From Gibbula magus (taxonomy: Eukaryota; Mollusca; Gastropoda; Trochida; Trochidae), in NCBI GenBank assembly GCA_936450465.1, contig OW388300.1, forward strand, positions 53,769,535 to 53,833,534: a DNA stretch of 64,000 nt, written 5' to 3'. The notes under the pieces are model-generated. The model was given only the letters and a program-made list of their open reading frames with translations, did not search any database and was not told the DNA's origin. The stretch's first letter is position 1. Each line of letters begins with the position of its first letter. Positions 31,916 to 44,500 of this stretch are shown here, piece after piece. The translations under genes and the position numbers were made by a program.

Positions 31916-32839
31916 ACTCAAGAAGTTGGTTTCATTCACTGTGATGTCATCAGGTTTTGACATCATTTTGAGTCATTACTTGATAATGTACGTTGTGATG
32001 AAGATTGTAGGGTATTGTACAAAATCCTCTTCGCCTTAATTTTGGAAATACCGCTTGATTTCGCATCCAATAAATTTACACTGTGAACATTCTTTGGAGA
32101 GCCACTTTTTCATGAATCATATGTATTAATCATGTTTTCCTATTTGCTGTTATCATAAAATTGTGAGTCCAAAATAATATATTCCACTACTACCAGTTAT
32201 ACCTTCAACCAGGGACTCTCTAAGTAAATACCCTGCCTTACTATAACCCTATCCTTCCCAATATCATCTTGCAACTTGGAAAAGAGATAACTTTGTCTTG
32301 GACAACTACATAGTCCCATTTGAAACAATTTCAATCAATAAGTAACAACTCTTAATCGACTAGGAACAAATAAACTGCATTATATTTCACATTTTAAGAA
32401 AACGTAGGCTATATATATATATATATATATGCCTTTTTATTTTAAAATGCTAATCTTCTACCAATTTTAAAAAGTATTTTGTCCCCGACATTTCTTATCC
32501 GTATGTAAAAGAATTGCCAGTATCTTCAAGTAAAAAATGGTACAAAGCGTTTGAAAAAAGATGAAATTATAATAGTTGCCTTACATCCTATAAATAGTAT
32601 CTTATCTTATCTTATCGGCCTATTAATCATCAATAAAAAGCAATACGATTTTGTAGATTGTGATCTACACTACAATGGATAGGACTGACACAGCTTCATT
32701 TGAGTATCTACAAAACAATATTAGACATCCATTTTGAGCGGGTTGGTCAGATGTTAACTGAAGCCAATATTCATAATCATGCAAAATATGCGGATATGAG
32801 ACATGAAAGTTCAGGGATTGTCAATCTGTCAACAGCCAC

Positions 32840-33060
32840 CTGGCGGCGACAATGTGGTCACGTGATCATGTTGTTGTTCCGCCGCCATTTTTTCGTGGAA
32901 TGGGCACTTCCTGTGGTGTTTTATTTCACCGATTCAAAAAAATAATATTTTCTCCACGTTTTTATTGACTTCAAATGGATTAATGGTGAAAAACGAAGCC
33001 ACCAAGGATCCCTTTGGGCGTAGAGTGTAAGGTAGGCGCCATTACTTTGTTTTGAGCTGG
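32840..33060. promoter_or_regulatory. Possible housekeeping-type promoter
   Basis: Locally rich in CG and factor-like words: GGTCACGTGATC (E-box), GCCGCCATTTTT (YY1-like), CACTTCCTG (ETS-like) and GGCGCCATTACTTTG. No adjoining coding exon was recognised on either strand, so the gene it might serve is unknown. Confidence 0.3.
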
Positions 33061-34800
33061 CGGGTGAAGTTGTGTGAAGCGCACCTGTGTCAAAAACGTT
33101 GTCATAAAAGAAAGCTATGATTTATCACACAATTTGTATCTTAAGGTGAAGTTGTACACTATTGAAAGCACATGTTTATAAATATTTTTCGCCATGCATG
33201 AAAAATATTCCTATGTGGATTGTGCTAATGATTTGTTGGTTGTATTACACGGGATGTGTCTCGAAATAGCGAAATGCCATGTGTAAACAAACCTGTGGTT
33301 GAGTGTCCCTGAGTGTTCACCTGGTCGTAGAATGTCGTGACACCGGGCGTCAGATGTGGTCATTGTTCCTTCTTTGCATACCATTTGTCACTGGCTGTAA
33401 GCATTAACTTCAGAAAGTTTTTAGATTTGATTTAGATAGACGACTTACAAACATTCCTTTGTTATCATATGACAATTGACATCACCATCCTATCCCTCGC
33501 CTCATCTCTCCACTGTTTTTTGCAATCTTGAATGTGTGTCCTTGTCTTATTAGCTTTAATGTACCTTGACTTTATACTGTGAAGCTCTAATCTTATGTAA
33601 CTATGCTCGATAATAACGATGAAGATTTATTTATCTCTATGTATCAAACTGTTATGAAACCGTTTGTCGAGATCACAGTTGCCAAATGGGTAAAGTGTGG
33701 GCACAGTCAGTGTTAGGGATTGTTGTCTGAGGGTGTGGATTTGAGTTCCATAAGAGAACTGTCCCGAAATAAGGCAGTCTGATTAAAATCGTCCCTGTTC
33801 CGAGGAATTAAATCTGCAAAATAGTTCATATCAGGATACGAACTGGTTCTATAGATTCCTCGCCACAAGGCCTGACGACACCCCGTATAAGCACGTGTTC
33901 CATACCAGACAGAGCCCAGTCAATAGCTGACCAATCACATCATAGTTTTTCAACGGTCGCCGTTTTGAAAACAATCGGAACAGACGAAAGGAAAGCTGTT
34001 TGGAGTTATCTGTCCCTAGATTCTCGCAACGAAAGCTTTTATTGTCTCGTGATTGGTTAACTGAATTGCGTCAGAACATGAGAGTATACAGGCTGTTATC
34101 AGACGGTTATGCGAGGAATACTCCGAACGGTATCATAAGAGTTTGTGTCCCGATAAATGTACTATTTTGCAAGTATAATTGTTTTATTCCTCAGAAAATT
34201 GTCTATTTTAATGAGACTGGAAAAAAGATACAAGAATTTGTACTATTGCAGATATTATGATACCAATACAACACTTACATTAGTTTACAATCTAAATGGC
34301 ATATATATATTTCTAATATTTTGATGGTGCCATATAATAAGCAATGAATTACTGGGCTTTATCAGTCAAATAGTCTGTCATTGAAGCTAGACAGCAAAGA
34401 ATAAGGACAGTGTTAGGATATACAACTGTATTCTGTGTTGGCCAACATTGATGTGATGATGCATATTATTTCTTATTCTTTTAGAGGTATTATTCAAACG
34501 TTATAATATTTATGAACGAGATATGACAGATATCCTTTGAATATTTCTATGAGTAATCCCACCCAAGATACCTAACAATTCAATCTAAATGAATCTAATA
34601 GAATATCAAGTAGAGTTATAAATGCCATAATAGACAGTAAACTATAACATTTTTATCTTCATAAAGCTTCTCCAAGGGAAGAAGGAGGTATAAGTTTCTG
34701 TGACTGTGACAGTAGTTTTCATGGTCACAGCACCAGCTTTGAATTTTTCAGCAAAAAAAACTGCATGTTGCTTTTCAGTGGTATATCTCAAGAACAGTTT
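33060..34800. other. Non-coding stretch, nothing recognised
   Basis: The frame at 34000-34260 shows no family resemblance or splice context. No repeats of note. Confidence 0.4.
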
Positions 34801-34812
34801 CCTTCATTCTCA

Positions 34813-35126
34813 GGGGCGGGATAGCGCAGTAGTTGGCGCGTTCGGCTTCGGATCATGAGGTCCCGGGTTAGAATCCCACCAGGGGCATGGCAACTTTGTC
34901 TGCAGTAGAGAACTGTTCTACACACAGTAAGGTTTGGGTGCAATGCTACACTGAATTTCAGCGTAGTTCCACCCATGGTTCGCTAGTTCCAGTCGATGCT
35001 CGCAGGTTTCATGGTAATGCATAGCCACATGGTGTTGCGGGCTTTCTCCCTGTCATAATACTAGCAGCCGCGATATAAGTGAAATACTCTTGAAAGCGGC
35101 GTTAAATCCCAACTCAGCTCACCTCA
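34813..35126 (+). mobile_element. tRNA-derived SINE, full-length copy with 12-bp target duplication
   Basis: The head reads GGCGGGATAGCGCAGTAGTT (A box) then GGTCCCGGGTTAGAATCCC (B box), a tRNA-like pol III promoter. The body contains 'tttgtctgcagtagagaact' and 'ctagttccagtcgatgctcg', and the tail is CTCACCTCA. It is flanked by CCTTCATTCTCA at 34801-34812 and 35127-35138, a perfect duplication typical of LINE-driven retroposition. Confidence 0.9.
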
Positions 35127-35631
35127 CCTTCATTCTCATCATATCTTACACAAACCTTCTGGGGATGAATTGGGGGTGCCGTATGTTAAGTGATTGTCTA
35201 ATTTTGGCACTCAAATTTGTTTCATTTGTGATGTTGCAAACATCATAATATGTGTTACTTAAGTAGTGTAAAATATAGAAACTTTATTGTCATAGTTCCT
35301 TGAGCAATAAATTGCAAGCTTTAGAACAATTATCATCTATTGGAACAGACTGTTAATTTCAAATTGATACTGACAAACTGGAAGCTGCAACACCGATTGT
35401 TATGATCAGTTGATCACTAAGTCTACCATCTTATTATCTGCTTTCTCTTTCTTAAGAAGTCATAACAAGCTGGCATTCTCTACTTTCATTGCATATTTGC
35501 AAAAGGAGTATGTGCTTTACATCACAAAATGACGGCGGGAAGACAGCTTGAATGTGGATAGCGGTACTGTTGTTTAACATTCATTATTTTTTGTCATGCA
35601 ACATAAACAATTACGAAAAAATATTTCAATT

Positions 35632-36490
35632 GTTATACCCCCACTACGAAGTAGTCGGGGGTATATAGCGGTCAGCACGTCCGTCCGTGCGTCCGTCCGG
35701 TTTTTGTTCCGCTCATAATTCTGAAACTCAGTTGCTCAAATTTTACGAAACTTGATATGTACAATCACCATGATGTGTACATCTGCCTTTTGTATGTTTC
35801 GTACTCTAATTTGCATGATTTATGCAAATTTTCTCCTTTTTCGACTTTGCCATTCAGTTTTTGTTCCACTCATAACTCAAATACTAATTGTTCAAATGTC
35901 TTGTAACTTGATACATATAATCATCACGATGTGTACATCTGCCTTTTGTATGTTTCATACCCTCATTTGCATAATTTATGCAAATATTCTCCGTTTTCGA
36001 CTTAACCATTCACACTTTTTGTTCCACTCATAACTCTGAAAGCAGTTGTCCAAATGTTAAGAAACTTGATATGTACAATCAGCATGATGTGTACATCTGC
36101 CTTTTGTATGTTTCATACCCTCATTTGCATAATTTATGCAAATTTTCTCCGTTTTTCATCCTCGCCATTCAGACACTAATTGTTCAAATGTTACGAAACC
36201 ACTGATGTGTACATCTGTCATTTTTATATTTCATACCCTCATTTGCATATTTGTATGTTTCATACCCTCATTTGCTTATTTAATGACATTTTTCAAATTT
36301 TTCGACTTTTACTTCTTAAACATGCTTACAAGTGTAATACTTACTCTGCTTTAATAATACTTATATATAATGGTCTGTTCATACAAAAGTTTAAACATTG
36401 ATGCCCTTTTGCTATTTTCAAACATTTCTTTTTTACCAATGCTAAAAGCGGGGGTATCATGAGTGAGCTGTGCTCACTAATTCTCTTGTT
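35632..36490 (+). mobile_element. Element with 'CTACGAAGTAGTCGGGGGTAT' end and internal 157-bp repeats
   Basis: It begins 'tataccccccactacgaagtag', a small hairpin, and ends 'gcgggggtatcatgagtgag'. Inside, TTTTTGTTCC recurs at 35701, 35858 and 36016 (157-158 bp spacing), with a fourth partial unit near 36170. Each unit has 'gatgtgtacatctgcctttt' and 'catttgcataatttatgcaa'. Open frames across it are repeat shadows. Confidence 0.7.
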
Positions 36491-36799
36491 AGAATAGAAA
36501 TTGTTGTCATGAAATATACGGAGGAGTCTAAAGTTTAAATGGACAAATGTGTGACTCTGATTTGCATGTGGAGTGATATGTGCACTTGTGCACGTATTGA
36601 AAATACAAAATGAGTTTTGTTTAAGATTTTACTATCTTATGTGCTATTTGTTCTCTGCAGTGACAATTGGTTGGTGGATGGAATTTTACAACCAAAGTTT
36701 ATACAACAAGTCGAAAACCCATAGAAATTGTTACTTATAGACTGTCATTCTCTTTATTAATGAGTTTTCAATAGCTGTGAAAAGGCTGAATTAGTCTCA

Positions 36800-37108
36800 G
36801 CGATGGTGAAGCTCTGTCAACAAGTAAGCGTGGTGGTTAACGTGTTCAGAACAAGATGTTCAAATCCTGTTAGGGGCTCGGAAACTTTATCTGCTGTTGA
36901 GAACTGTTTTACTTGCAGTAATGTCAGATTGGAATGCAACGCTGAATTTCAGCGCAGTATCACCCATGGTTCTCTAGTTTCAGCTCATGCTTGCAGGTTT
37001 CACCGCAATACATAGTCAGATTGATGTTGCAGATTCTTTCCCTGCATGATACTCACTGTCATGATAAAGTGAAACACTTTTGAAAGCGGCATAAAAGTCC
37101 TTATTACC
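36800..37108 (+). mobile_element. SINE of the same family, older copy
   Basis: It aligns along its length with 34813-35126 (for example 'ctgaatttcagcgcagtatc', 'ttgcaggtttcaccgcaata', 'cttttgaaagcggcataaaa'), but the A and B boxes are strongly mutated. Confidence 0.75.
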
Positions 37109-37357
37109 CACAGGGATGAAAAGAACCAAGTTAATATTATTGATATGAGAACATGTGCATTGTTGTGCACATATCTCGTTTGCCAAGCAACCAATGTTTC
37201 ACCGCAACTTTCCGTATTTCGTTGTCGATGGTGTCATAAAACTATTGTTCGTGACATCACTGTAGCTGGCCGTCGCAAGGGAAGTGAACATTTTCCTGAC
37301 AATTTTTACGCAAATCAATTGGCATTAAATGGGTAATAAAGAAATTATTACACTCGA

Positions 37358-37491
37358 AAGTGTGCCATATGACTTTTACTAAACTTGTGCATACTTTGAG
37401 GGTTATACATAATGTATAACCCGTAACCCTCACTCTCGCTCAGGCTTTACAAAAAGTCACACTCGTTATGTAAAAGTCATATGACACACTT
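37358..37491. mobile_element. Fold-back MITE, about 134 bp
   Basis: AGTGTGCCATATGACTTTTAC at the left is matched in reverse by GTAAAAGTCATATGACACACTT at the right. The centre has its own palindrome 'gggttatacataatgtataaccc'. Confidence 0.7.
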
Positions 37492-38261
37492 CCTCTATCT
37501 CTATTAATCACCAAGCTCTGAAGTTATCTTTGGACGTTTTTTAAAATTGTGACCTGTTTTTCAAGTAATGGGGATAGCAATATTTCAGTTAGTCCTAATG
37601 TCCTTGTTTGGTTCTTGAGACCATTTTCATTCCATCATTTTCTGTTTGGCTTGTTCTGTGTTAACTTGTGAAGAACTGGATTAATGCCTGTTACCAATAA
37701 TATTTATACTGTCATATATATAAAAATAAGATTCTAGTCTATAAATGTTTTAACTCCCCAACCTTCTCTGGATCCTCGTATATTGCATCTAATTTTTGTT
37801 CTGGCTGATTTAAGCCTTGAAGTATTTCCCTCACTTTTCTGTGATAAGATTGTGAAGTGCTGCACCTGAAGTGCATAGTGGACTCAGAATTGCATATGTT
37901 CACCAAATGCTCCCAAATCTGTGTTTGTGGGGGTATATTGTTTTTACCCATCTGTCTGTCTGTCTGAAAATCTTAAATTTTGTCAAAACCTTTTATTGGT
38001 GATGGTGATACTGATTGGCTTATGATACTACACATGCATATGTTATGACCTTTTAGACGAGGTCGACATTTTGGACCTTGTGACTTTGACCTTGGTGCAG
38101 AAAGCATTTTCCAAAAGCTTTTACCTTAAAGACCTTTGATACTTAACAATGTTCATCTTTTGAAGAGATACATTCACGGATGAACATTTTCCGAAAACTT
38201 AAACCTTACCCATAGCTTTTGGTCATTTTCAGCTTTTGATACTGTGTCATTCACATGAGGT

Positions 38262-38659
38262 TAGGGCTGCAACGATTCACCTAGACAAGTTCGATTTGAT
38301 TTTTCTATTTTAACAGTTCCATTTGATTTTTTAACACTACAGAAAGAAAAAAATCCACCATTTTGATCAATGCTATGCGCATTGCTAAGAGAAATGTATA
38401 AGTCATGATGATTGGCTGAGAATCTCAAAAGGTGAGGATATATACCAATCATTGACTACGTTACATATTGTAGACACTGAACTTGGTCTCCAATTTACAT
38501 GTGACTTGTCATCGCTTGCGAATGCAATTTCACGATCTAATTGTAATAAAATCAGGTGACATTTTATTATTTTAGCATGAAAAAAATTTTGAATCATGAA
38601 TCGATTGTCTTTAGTTTGTATCGATTTTTGATACATCGTAGTGAATCGTTGCAGCCCTA
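38262..38659. mobile_element. hAT-type MITE 3 (398 bp) with 8-bp target duplication
   Basis: Ends TAGGGCTGCAACGATTCAC and GTGAATCGTTGCAGCCCTA are perfectly inverted. The flanks are CATGAGGT at 38254-38261 and 38660-38667. It is the cleanest of the three related MITEs, with no coding sequence. Confidence 0.93.
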
Positions 38660-39318
38660 CATGAGGTAATAGTATTTTTTAACCTTTGATATTTTAAATC
38701 CGTACTATGTTTATATTGGGCATTAGTGTTTGTTCATTTCTGATGATAGAGTGGAAATCTGAAGAACTAATGAATACTGAATGATGAATAGGAATTGTTG
38801 ACCAAGTGAATAGTATTACCGCCCGTTATCTCTACATTTAGTTTTTTCACTTGTTTGTTAGTGTATATGTTATGATACCAGTGCTGTTTTCTGAAGGGGG
38901 TTCTGGGCATGGATAGTTCAAACCTTTGCAAAGGGTCCAATTTGTACAGAAGTCTGTGATAGTAGTGATACACCGTTATTATATTCAATCATGCATCAAA
39001 TTGAATAAAACATAACAAACAATTTGATGTTGATATAACAAACTTAAGTGATTAAAACAAATTTTATTGGACATCGATGGTAAACTGAACATACTGGGTA
39101 GATTTAAAGTCCAAAAATGTGGTTTACTCTGCAAGTCTTTTATCCAGACCAGATAATTTAAAGTGCCTAGGCAAGTCTACAACAAGACTGCAAAGGCTCC
39201 TTTTGATTTGATTTGATTTTTTTTTTTAAATTTGAATTGTAAAAAAAAAGTCATTTCAGAGGCTAATTGTGAGACAACGGGAACTGTAGCAAATACTATA
39301 AGAAAATAGAAACCTTAC

Positions 39319-39364
39319 CAAAACGTTGCTGCGATCCTTGGATGTAGGAGTATGGCACATGCAT
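39319..39364 (-). CDS. Candidate first coding exon, minus strand
   Basis: ATG at 39364 opens MHVPYSYIQGSQQRF plus one base, ending at a strong gtaagg donor. It is preceded by a long GA/CT-rich leader (39365-39530) like a 5' UTR. No downstream partner exon was recognised, so this is a hypothesis from start and donor only. Confidence 0.3.
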
Positions 39365-41444
39365 GTATGTATGCTGGAGATGAGTTGGAGATGGTCCCAG
39401 CAGTGCAGTAAAGTGTAACCCGAGCCCTGTTTACTGAATATACCTCTGGTATGCCAGGTTCTGAGGCAGTGCAGTCTCTCTGTCAGTCTCCCTCCCTGTC
39501 TCTTCCTGCTGCCAGCAGCACTCTTCACTTCACAGTTTCACACTCTTCTACCTACCTCTGTCTTACTGATATTTTTGATACTTCACCTCAATGTCATGTA
39601 AATTGTATTCCAAGTTATTTACTCCACATAAAAACAGTGTTAAAGACAAGAAAACATTATTGAGCCATAAAGCAAATGCCTTTGACGATGTTGTATTTAA
39701 GAGCTAACACAAATCAGTTAAGACGTTCTTAAACAATGCAATATTTAGGACAATTAAATTTCTCTTAAATAAATACATAATTGATCTCAATATCATTGTT
39801 GTTTAAACTGGCATGACATCTTCCATCGCAAAACAAGTTAAATGCCATGTAAAACTCTAAAATCAGATGTGATCCTAAAGTTTTCTCCACTGTTGCACTC
39901 TGAAAGCTGAAATTTTGTGGAAAGGTACCTTGCACCTACAAGATCAAAGTTTGTACATTTGGTCCAAACCCCTCCTTAAATAAGGTTTTGACAGACATTA
40001 TCCCAAAACCTTATAGGGGCAGTAATGTGTAATCCTAACTTCATGTCTCTAACACAAATGTAGACACACAAGTGGATCCGGTATTGGGTATTCATCCAGC
40101 TTAACGTTTCTCTGAACAAAACATGATTATCTGTTGTAAGTCATCATCATTAATGATAGTAAATTATGTAATTCCCGACGAGCTTCAAAACCAATGGCTC
40201 TTTTTTTTTTGTGAAATCTCTTAAACACGTTTAATATGCACATACTGAAGGCATCTTTGACTGTAAGCTGAAGTAGATGTTGATTTTGAGAGTTTGCAGT
40301 GGCGGTACTTGAAGCATGTTACTACTGGATACTCGTTAGTCTCACCTGTCTGACCGCTCCCTGACCACACACATCTTCGCTCACTGACACTGACCAGTTG
40401 AGGTGTCCAGCTCTCCGTGCTGAAAAGAAGGCTTGAAAGTGAAGTGCATCTTGCACATCCTTCTACACAAAAGTTATGTTCCTTCAATAGCGCCAGTTTG
40501 CAGCCCTGACAGCAAGGCTAGTGTGGAGGGAGCTGAAGCGCTATCACCATTATCACTGAGAAGAGAAGATGATACCTTAGAAAAACATCTGGCTGAAGAC
40601 TTGCAGGGAGGGAGGGAGAGGAGTTGTCAGGGGACTGGTAGGAGGAGGAAGTGAGTGAGTGAGTGGACTGTACAGGCTGGACCGGGTCCCATCTCACACC
40701 ACACAACACACCACACCACACGGGTGAGGGCAATGGGACGCCTGACATTTCGCTCTGAACTTTATACAGGACACACTTACACTGCCATCATCCACCAGTT
40801 CAGATGGGAAAACTCTCAGAGAGAGTCGTCTAATTTGGTACATCCCTACTGAGATTCAAGCGAGGCAGAAACATTCTTTACCAAGGAATAACTGGAATTT
40901 GAGCTCTTTAGAGATAGACGTGGTGTATATTCATAGTATTCGTTCTTCCAGGTGCAATTGAAATGGCATGATTTCCAGGATGTGTGATTATCTTTGCATA
41001 ATACATCCGATTATTTGGATCAGCATAACTGAAAGTAGCTGTGTGAAGTTACTATGAGGTGATGTTTTTTCTGTTTAGGTTGAGATAAATAGTTTGAAAA
41101 AGGAGTTTCTATTGTGGGTGGTGTATACTTGTATGACACAATAGAATATGGACGAATGTTGTCAAACATGTTTAATTGTTTATATGGGATCTGGTGGATG
41201 CATTGAAGAGGCGAGTCCTGATGTAATTACTGCAGGATACACTAAGTTGGTCGCTGGGTCGGCCATACAAACAGGAGAAGGATACTAAGTCGTTCACTCA
41301 CTCACTCACAACTGACATGACAACACACGACGCTCATCCTTCCGTCCTGTCTGTTGTTGCTGCAGTCAGTGCTGCAACTCTGTGGTGTTAACAAGTCAGT
41401 CAGTCAGTAGGTCGGTCACCAGACTCACCTGGTTGTGTGTCCTC
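39365..41444. other. GA/CT- and CA-rich region between opposed candidate first exons
   Basis: It contains repeated GTGA and CACA runs (40645-40665, 40695-40720). It also has a minus-strand exon-like block at 40348-40420 bounded by cttttcag and gtgaga. It looks like a promoter region in base composition, but nothing is proven. Confidence 0.3.
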
Positions 41445-41502
41445 ATGGAGGTGATGACAGACGTTACCACAGAGATGAGGAAATTGTGGGAAAGAATCAC
41501 TG
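41445..41502 (+). CDS. Candidate first coding exon, plus strand
   Basis: ATG at 41445 opens MEVMTDVTTEMRKLWERIT plus one base, then a consensus gtaagttt donor. The leader is rich in CAGT/TCAC repeats. The peptide looks helical and charged and is not recognised. Confidence 0.35.
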
Positions 41503-44500
41503 GTAAGTTTATCTTCTCCATCAACATCTTTATACATCATATGTAGTCTTGTACAGTAGATGCACTTGTGGAAGATGAGTCCCAATATATGCCTGAGAGC
41601 TTTAGCTTGAAGGTTCATATTGGTAGAAAACACTCATATCATGCTATGTTTATCATATATTTTCACCTAGGGTTCTAGCTTCAAATGGAATCTCTTGACT
41701 ATAGGAATAAGGATCATACAGGTTATTTGCCCAACTGGCTGAAACAGGATGCTTGAAGTAGGATTTTATCATACATGCAAAATCTCTGTATTTATAAAGC
41801 AAGTATATGATAAAAATTGATAAAGTGTGCTTTCATATCAAATGTATCATTAGCGTTAATTGCAAATATTGTTTTTGGGGGGGAGGGAGGGGGGGAGGGA
41901 GGGGGGGGGGGGGAGGGAGAGGAGGGCGTGGTAATGTGACATTGGATATCGGGGAATATATATTTCACATCCTGTTAACACAAACATGTCAACATGAACT
42001 TCAGATTTAGTCCAATAGTCATCGAGTAGATGCTTTTTATAAACAACATAATGTCACCAAAAACCTCTACATTTCTGATGAACAAACTGATGATTTGATG
42101 GAATTTCCTATACATCCTTCTTATGTGTCTTGATATGAGAAGATATCATGTACTTGAGATGTACGAGCTGTTTATCATCATGATAGATGTAACATAGATC
42201 TGAGCTAGTAGACAACTAAAGACGTGTCTAGATAATAGATTTGACCAACGACCATGTTCTGTTTTGATATACACCCACCTGGATACTGTCCCTCAAGCAC
42301 CTGCACAAGTCAAACTATATAGATACACAACTTCTCCAGCATTGTGTCCCTCTTTCAATCACAGGGATTCAGATTGCTGCAGGCCATAGGCCATTGGCCT
42401 ATTACATTTTCAAATGACCTACTAACTTCTCTTGACTTAGGACATTGAGGCTGATCAATAATTCTAATGTTATTTCTACATGAATATTTATCTTACCTAT
42501 GAAAGAGTAATTAATCTGTGAAAATTTTAAAGTTTACTAAACCTTTGATACAAGTTGCAGCATGAAATATCATTAACAATTTTAGTTAAATAATTTCATT
42601 AGATTTAAGTATTTGAAGAACTTCAGGCCAATGGCCTATTGCCAGACACTCACTCAGGACATTTGTCTTATTCACATTTCTAGGCTTCAAAATCACTGAA
42701 TCACTCACCTCACATAATTAGAATAGTGTATAGTATCTAAAAAGAAACTTTCTCCAGATTTTCATTGAAATACAGATTTACTGATCACAAATGTTAGTTT
42801 TAAACAAGAAAACAATGTTTTAAGCAAATGATGGGCGATTACAAAACTCACTACTGTCGCGATGTTTTACCAACAATTAAGTGGAGGCAAATATTTTCCA
42901 GGTCATTTCTGTTTATAAATCAACTATTTTTTGGTGACTTTTATTTATGCATCGTTTTTATGATTTTTGCCGCAACGTAACTGAGGGATTAATTTGAAAT
43001 TATTTCTGTCTTTGAACACTCCTTATTTAAATTGGAAAAGACTAGGCTCGTAACGAGCGATTTGATTGGTCAATAGAATGGACGCAACTCTGTTTGTCCT
43101 ACAGGGGGCACTGACCCAGTCACAAGTTTTCCCGTTGAGTTGTCACAAGGGTGAATATGAATTTCTTGTAAATGCATATCTCGCCCGATGCGTGCGGAAG
43201 ATGAGGATGTCTATGCTGAGTATGCTCCTACACACAAGGAAATGTTCAGAACTCAACACTTTCAAGTGATAGCTTTATCAAGTCTAAGAAATATGAAACA
43301 CTCTTGTTTTGCTCAATTGCAGTGTTTCGAATCGCTCAGTCTGTATACTAGTTTTCCTGATGAATGAAGTTTGGAGATATGGAAATGACCTTCGTCCGTC
43401 CGGTTTCGTTTCGGGACCAGAACTTAAAAAACTTCATTTTATACAAACTTCTTAGCAGTTAAAAAAACAAATATAGACAATTATTTTTATAAATAAAGCA
43501 TAAACCCTCTTAAATATGTTTTACTATTCCAAATGGTCAATAATCTCACCCCTACACTCCATTTTCAATATCCAATGTTTTCTGAGGCTAAAGAATTAGA
43601 GTTATGTGCCCCTTTCTTTTGTTGAAACCTAGAAAAAAGACCTGAGGCGCGGGTTTGAAACTGATGCGGGCGAGAAACCAGAAACAAATTCTTTTTTTTT
43701 TGGCCTAAGACCTAGCTCAATGAAACTTGGTATGTGGAACAGACATCATGTGTAGATGTGCCTTTTTGAGAGATTACAACTACTTTGGAATTATGTTTTT
43801 AGCCATTTTCATTGAAAAACATCTTCATCTTGATTCCAGAGCAAAACTCAATTTTGCTTCCAGAACAGTTCTTGTGTATCATGAATTTATTACTAATGAG
43901 TGATTTAGGATTTATTAAAGAATAAAGCTTCATACTCATTGTTCAATATATGGATATAGTAGACTCTGTCTAATTTTATAAATGAATGACTATCTATTAA
44001 ATACAATGTATCCTTCAACATTATTCTAACTAGAAAGATACAACGAATATACCGGTAGCTTGTATTCAATCTTTTGCTTGTATTGATGTTTTCTCAAGCA
44101 TGGTGGAATACCAAGAGTTGCTTCCCTTGGATTGCTCTACGTTAGTGTGTTGTGTGAGTTTGGAGTTGTTACCTCCAAACAGTTAACACCCATTTCATTT
44201 ATTTTGCCATATATAGTTACCAGTATTTTATTTTTGATAATATATGTAATTTTTAAGGTAATGTATGAGTTTATCTCTAAAACTACTAGTTCTATTTGGT
44301 TCATTTTTATTGCAAAAAGTTTGGTTTATTTAGTGTGTTGAAACTAATAAACTAATAGGTCCCTAACATGTATCAAATTTGGAACTGTTAACGTTTGCTG
44401 AGAATGGATTTACAGCATCATATTTCTAGCATTTCCATGGCAAATTTATTTAACATGTTAGTGTTTACGTGTATTTTTTGTATTAACTTCGGCAATGTGT

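Larger units (their letters stand above)
29300..32840. other. AT-rich non-coding stretch
   Basis: Apart from the relics listed, it holds a short (AT)n at 32410-32430 and a TATCT run at 32600-32617. No gene seen. Confidence 0.45.

Noticed and set aside
34830..34900. A tRNA gene at the SINE head
   Set aside because: The arms do not fold into a complete tRNA and the B box is altered; it is part of a retroposon.
35752..36401. Overlapping frames rich in Cys/Phe/Ile resembling membrane peptides
   Set aside because: They fall wholly within the 157-bp repeat element and echo its units.
36803..37015. 70-codon frame with Cys residues
   Set aside because: It is the SINE body read through; the same peptide fragments appear in the other SINE copies.
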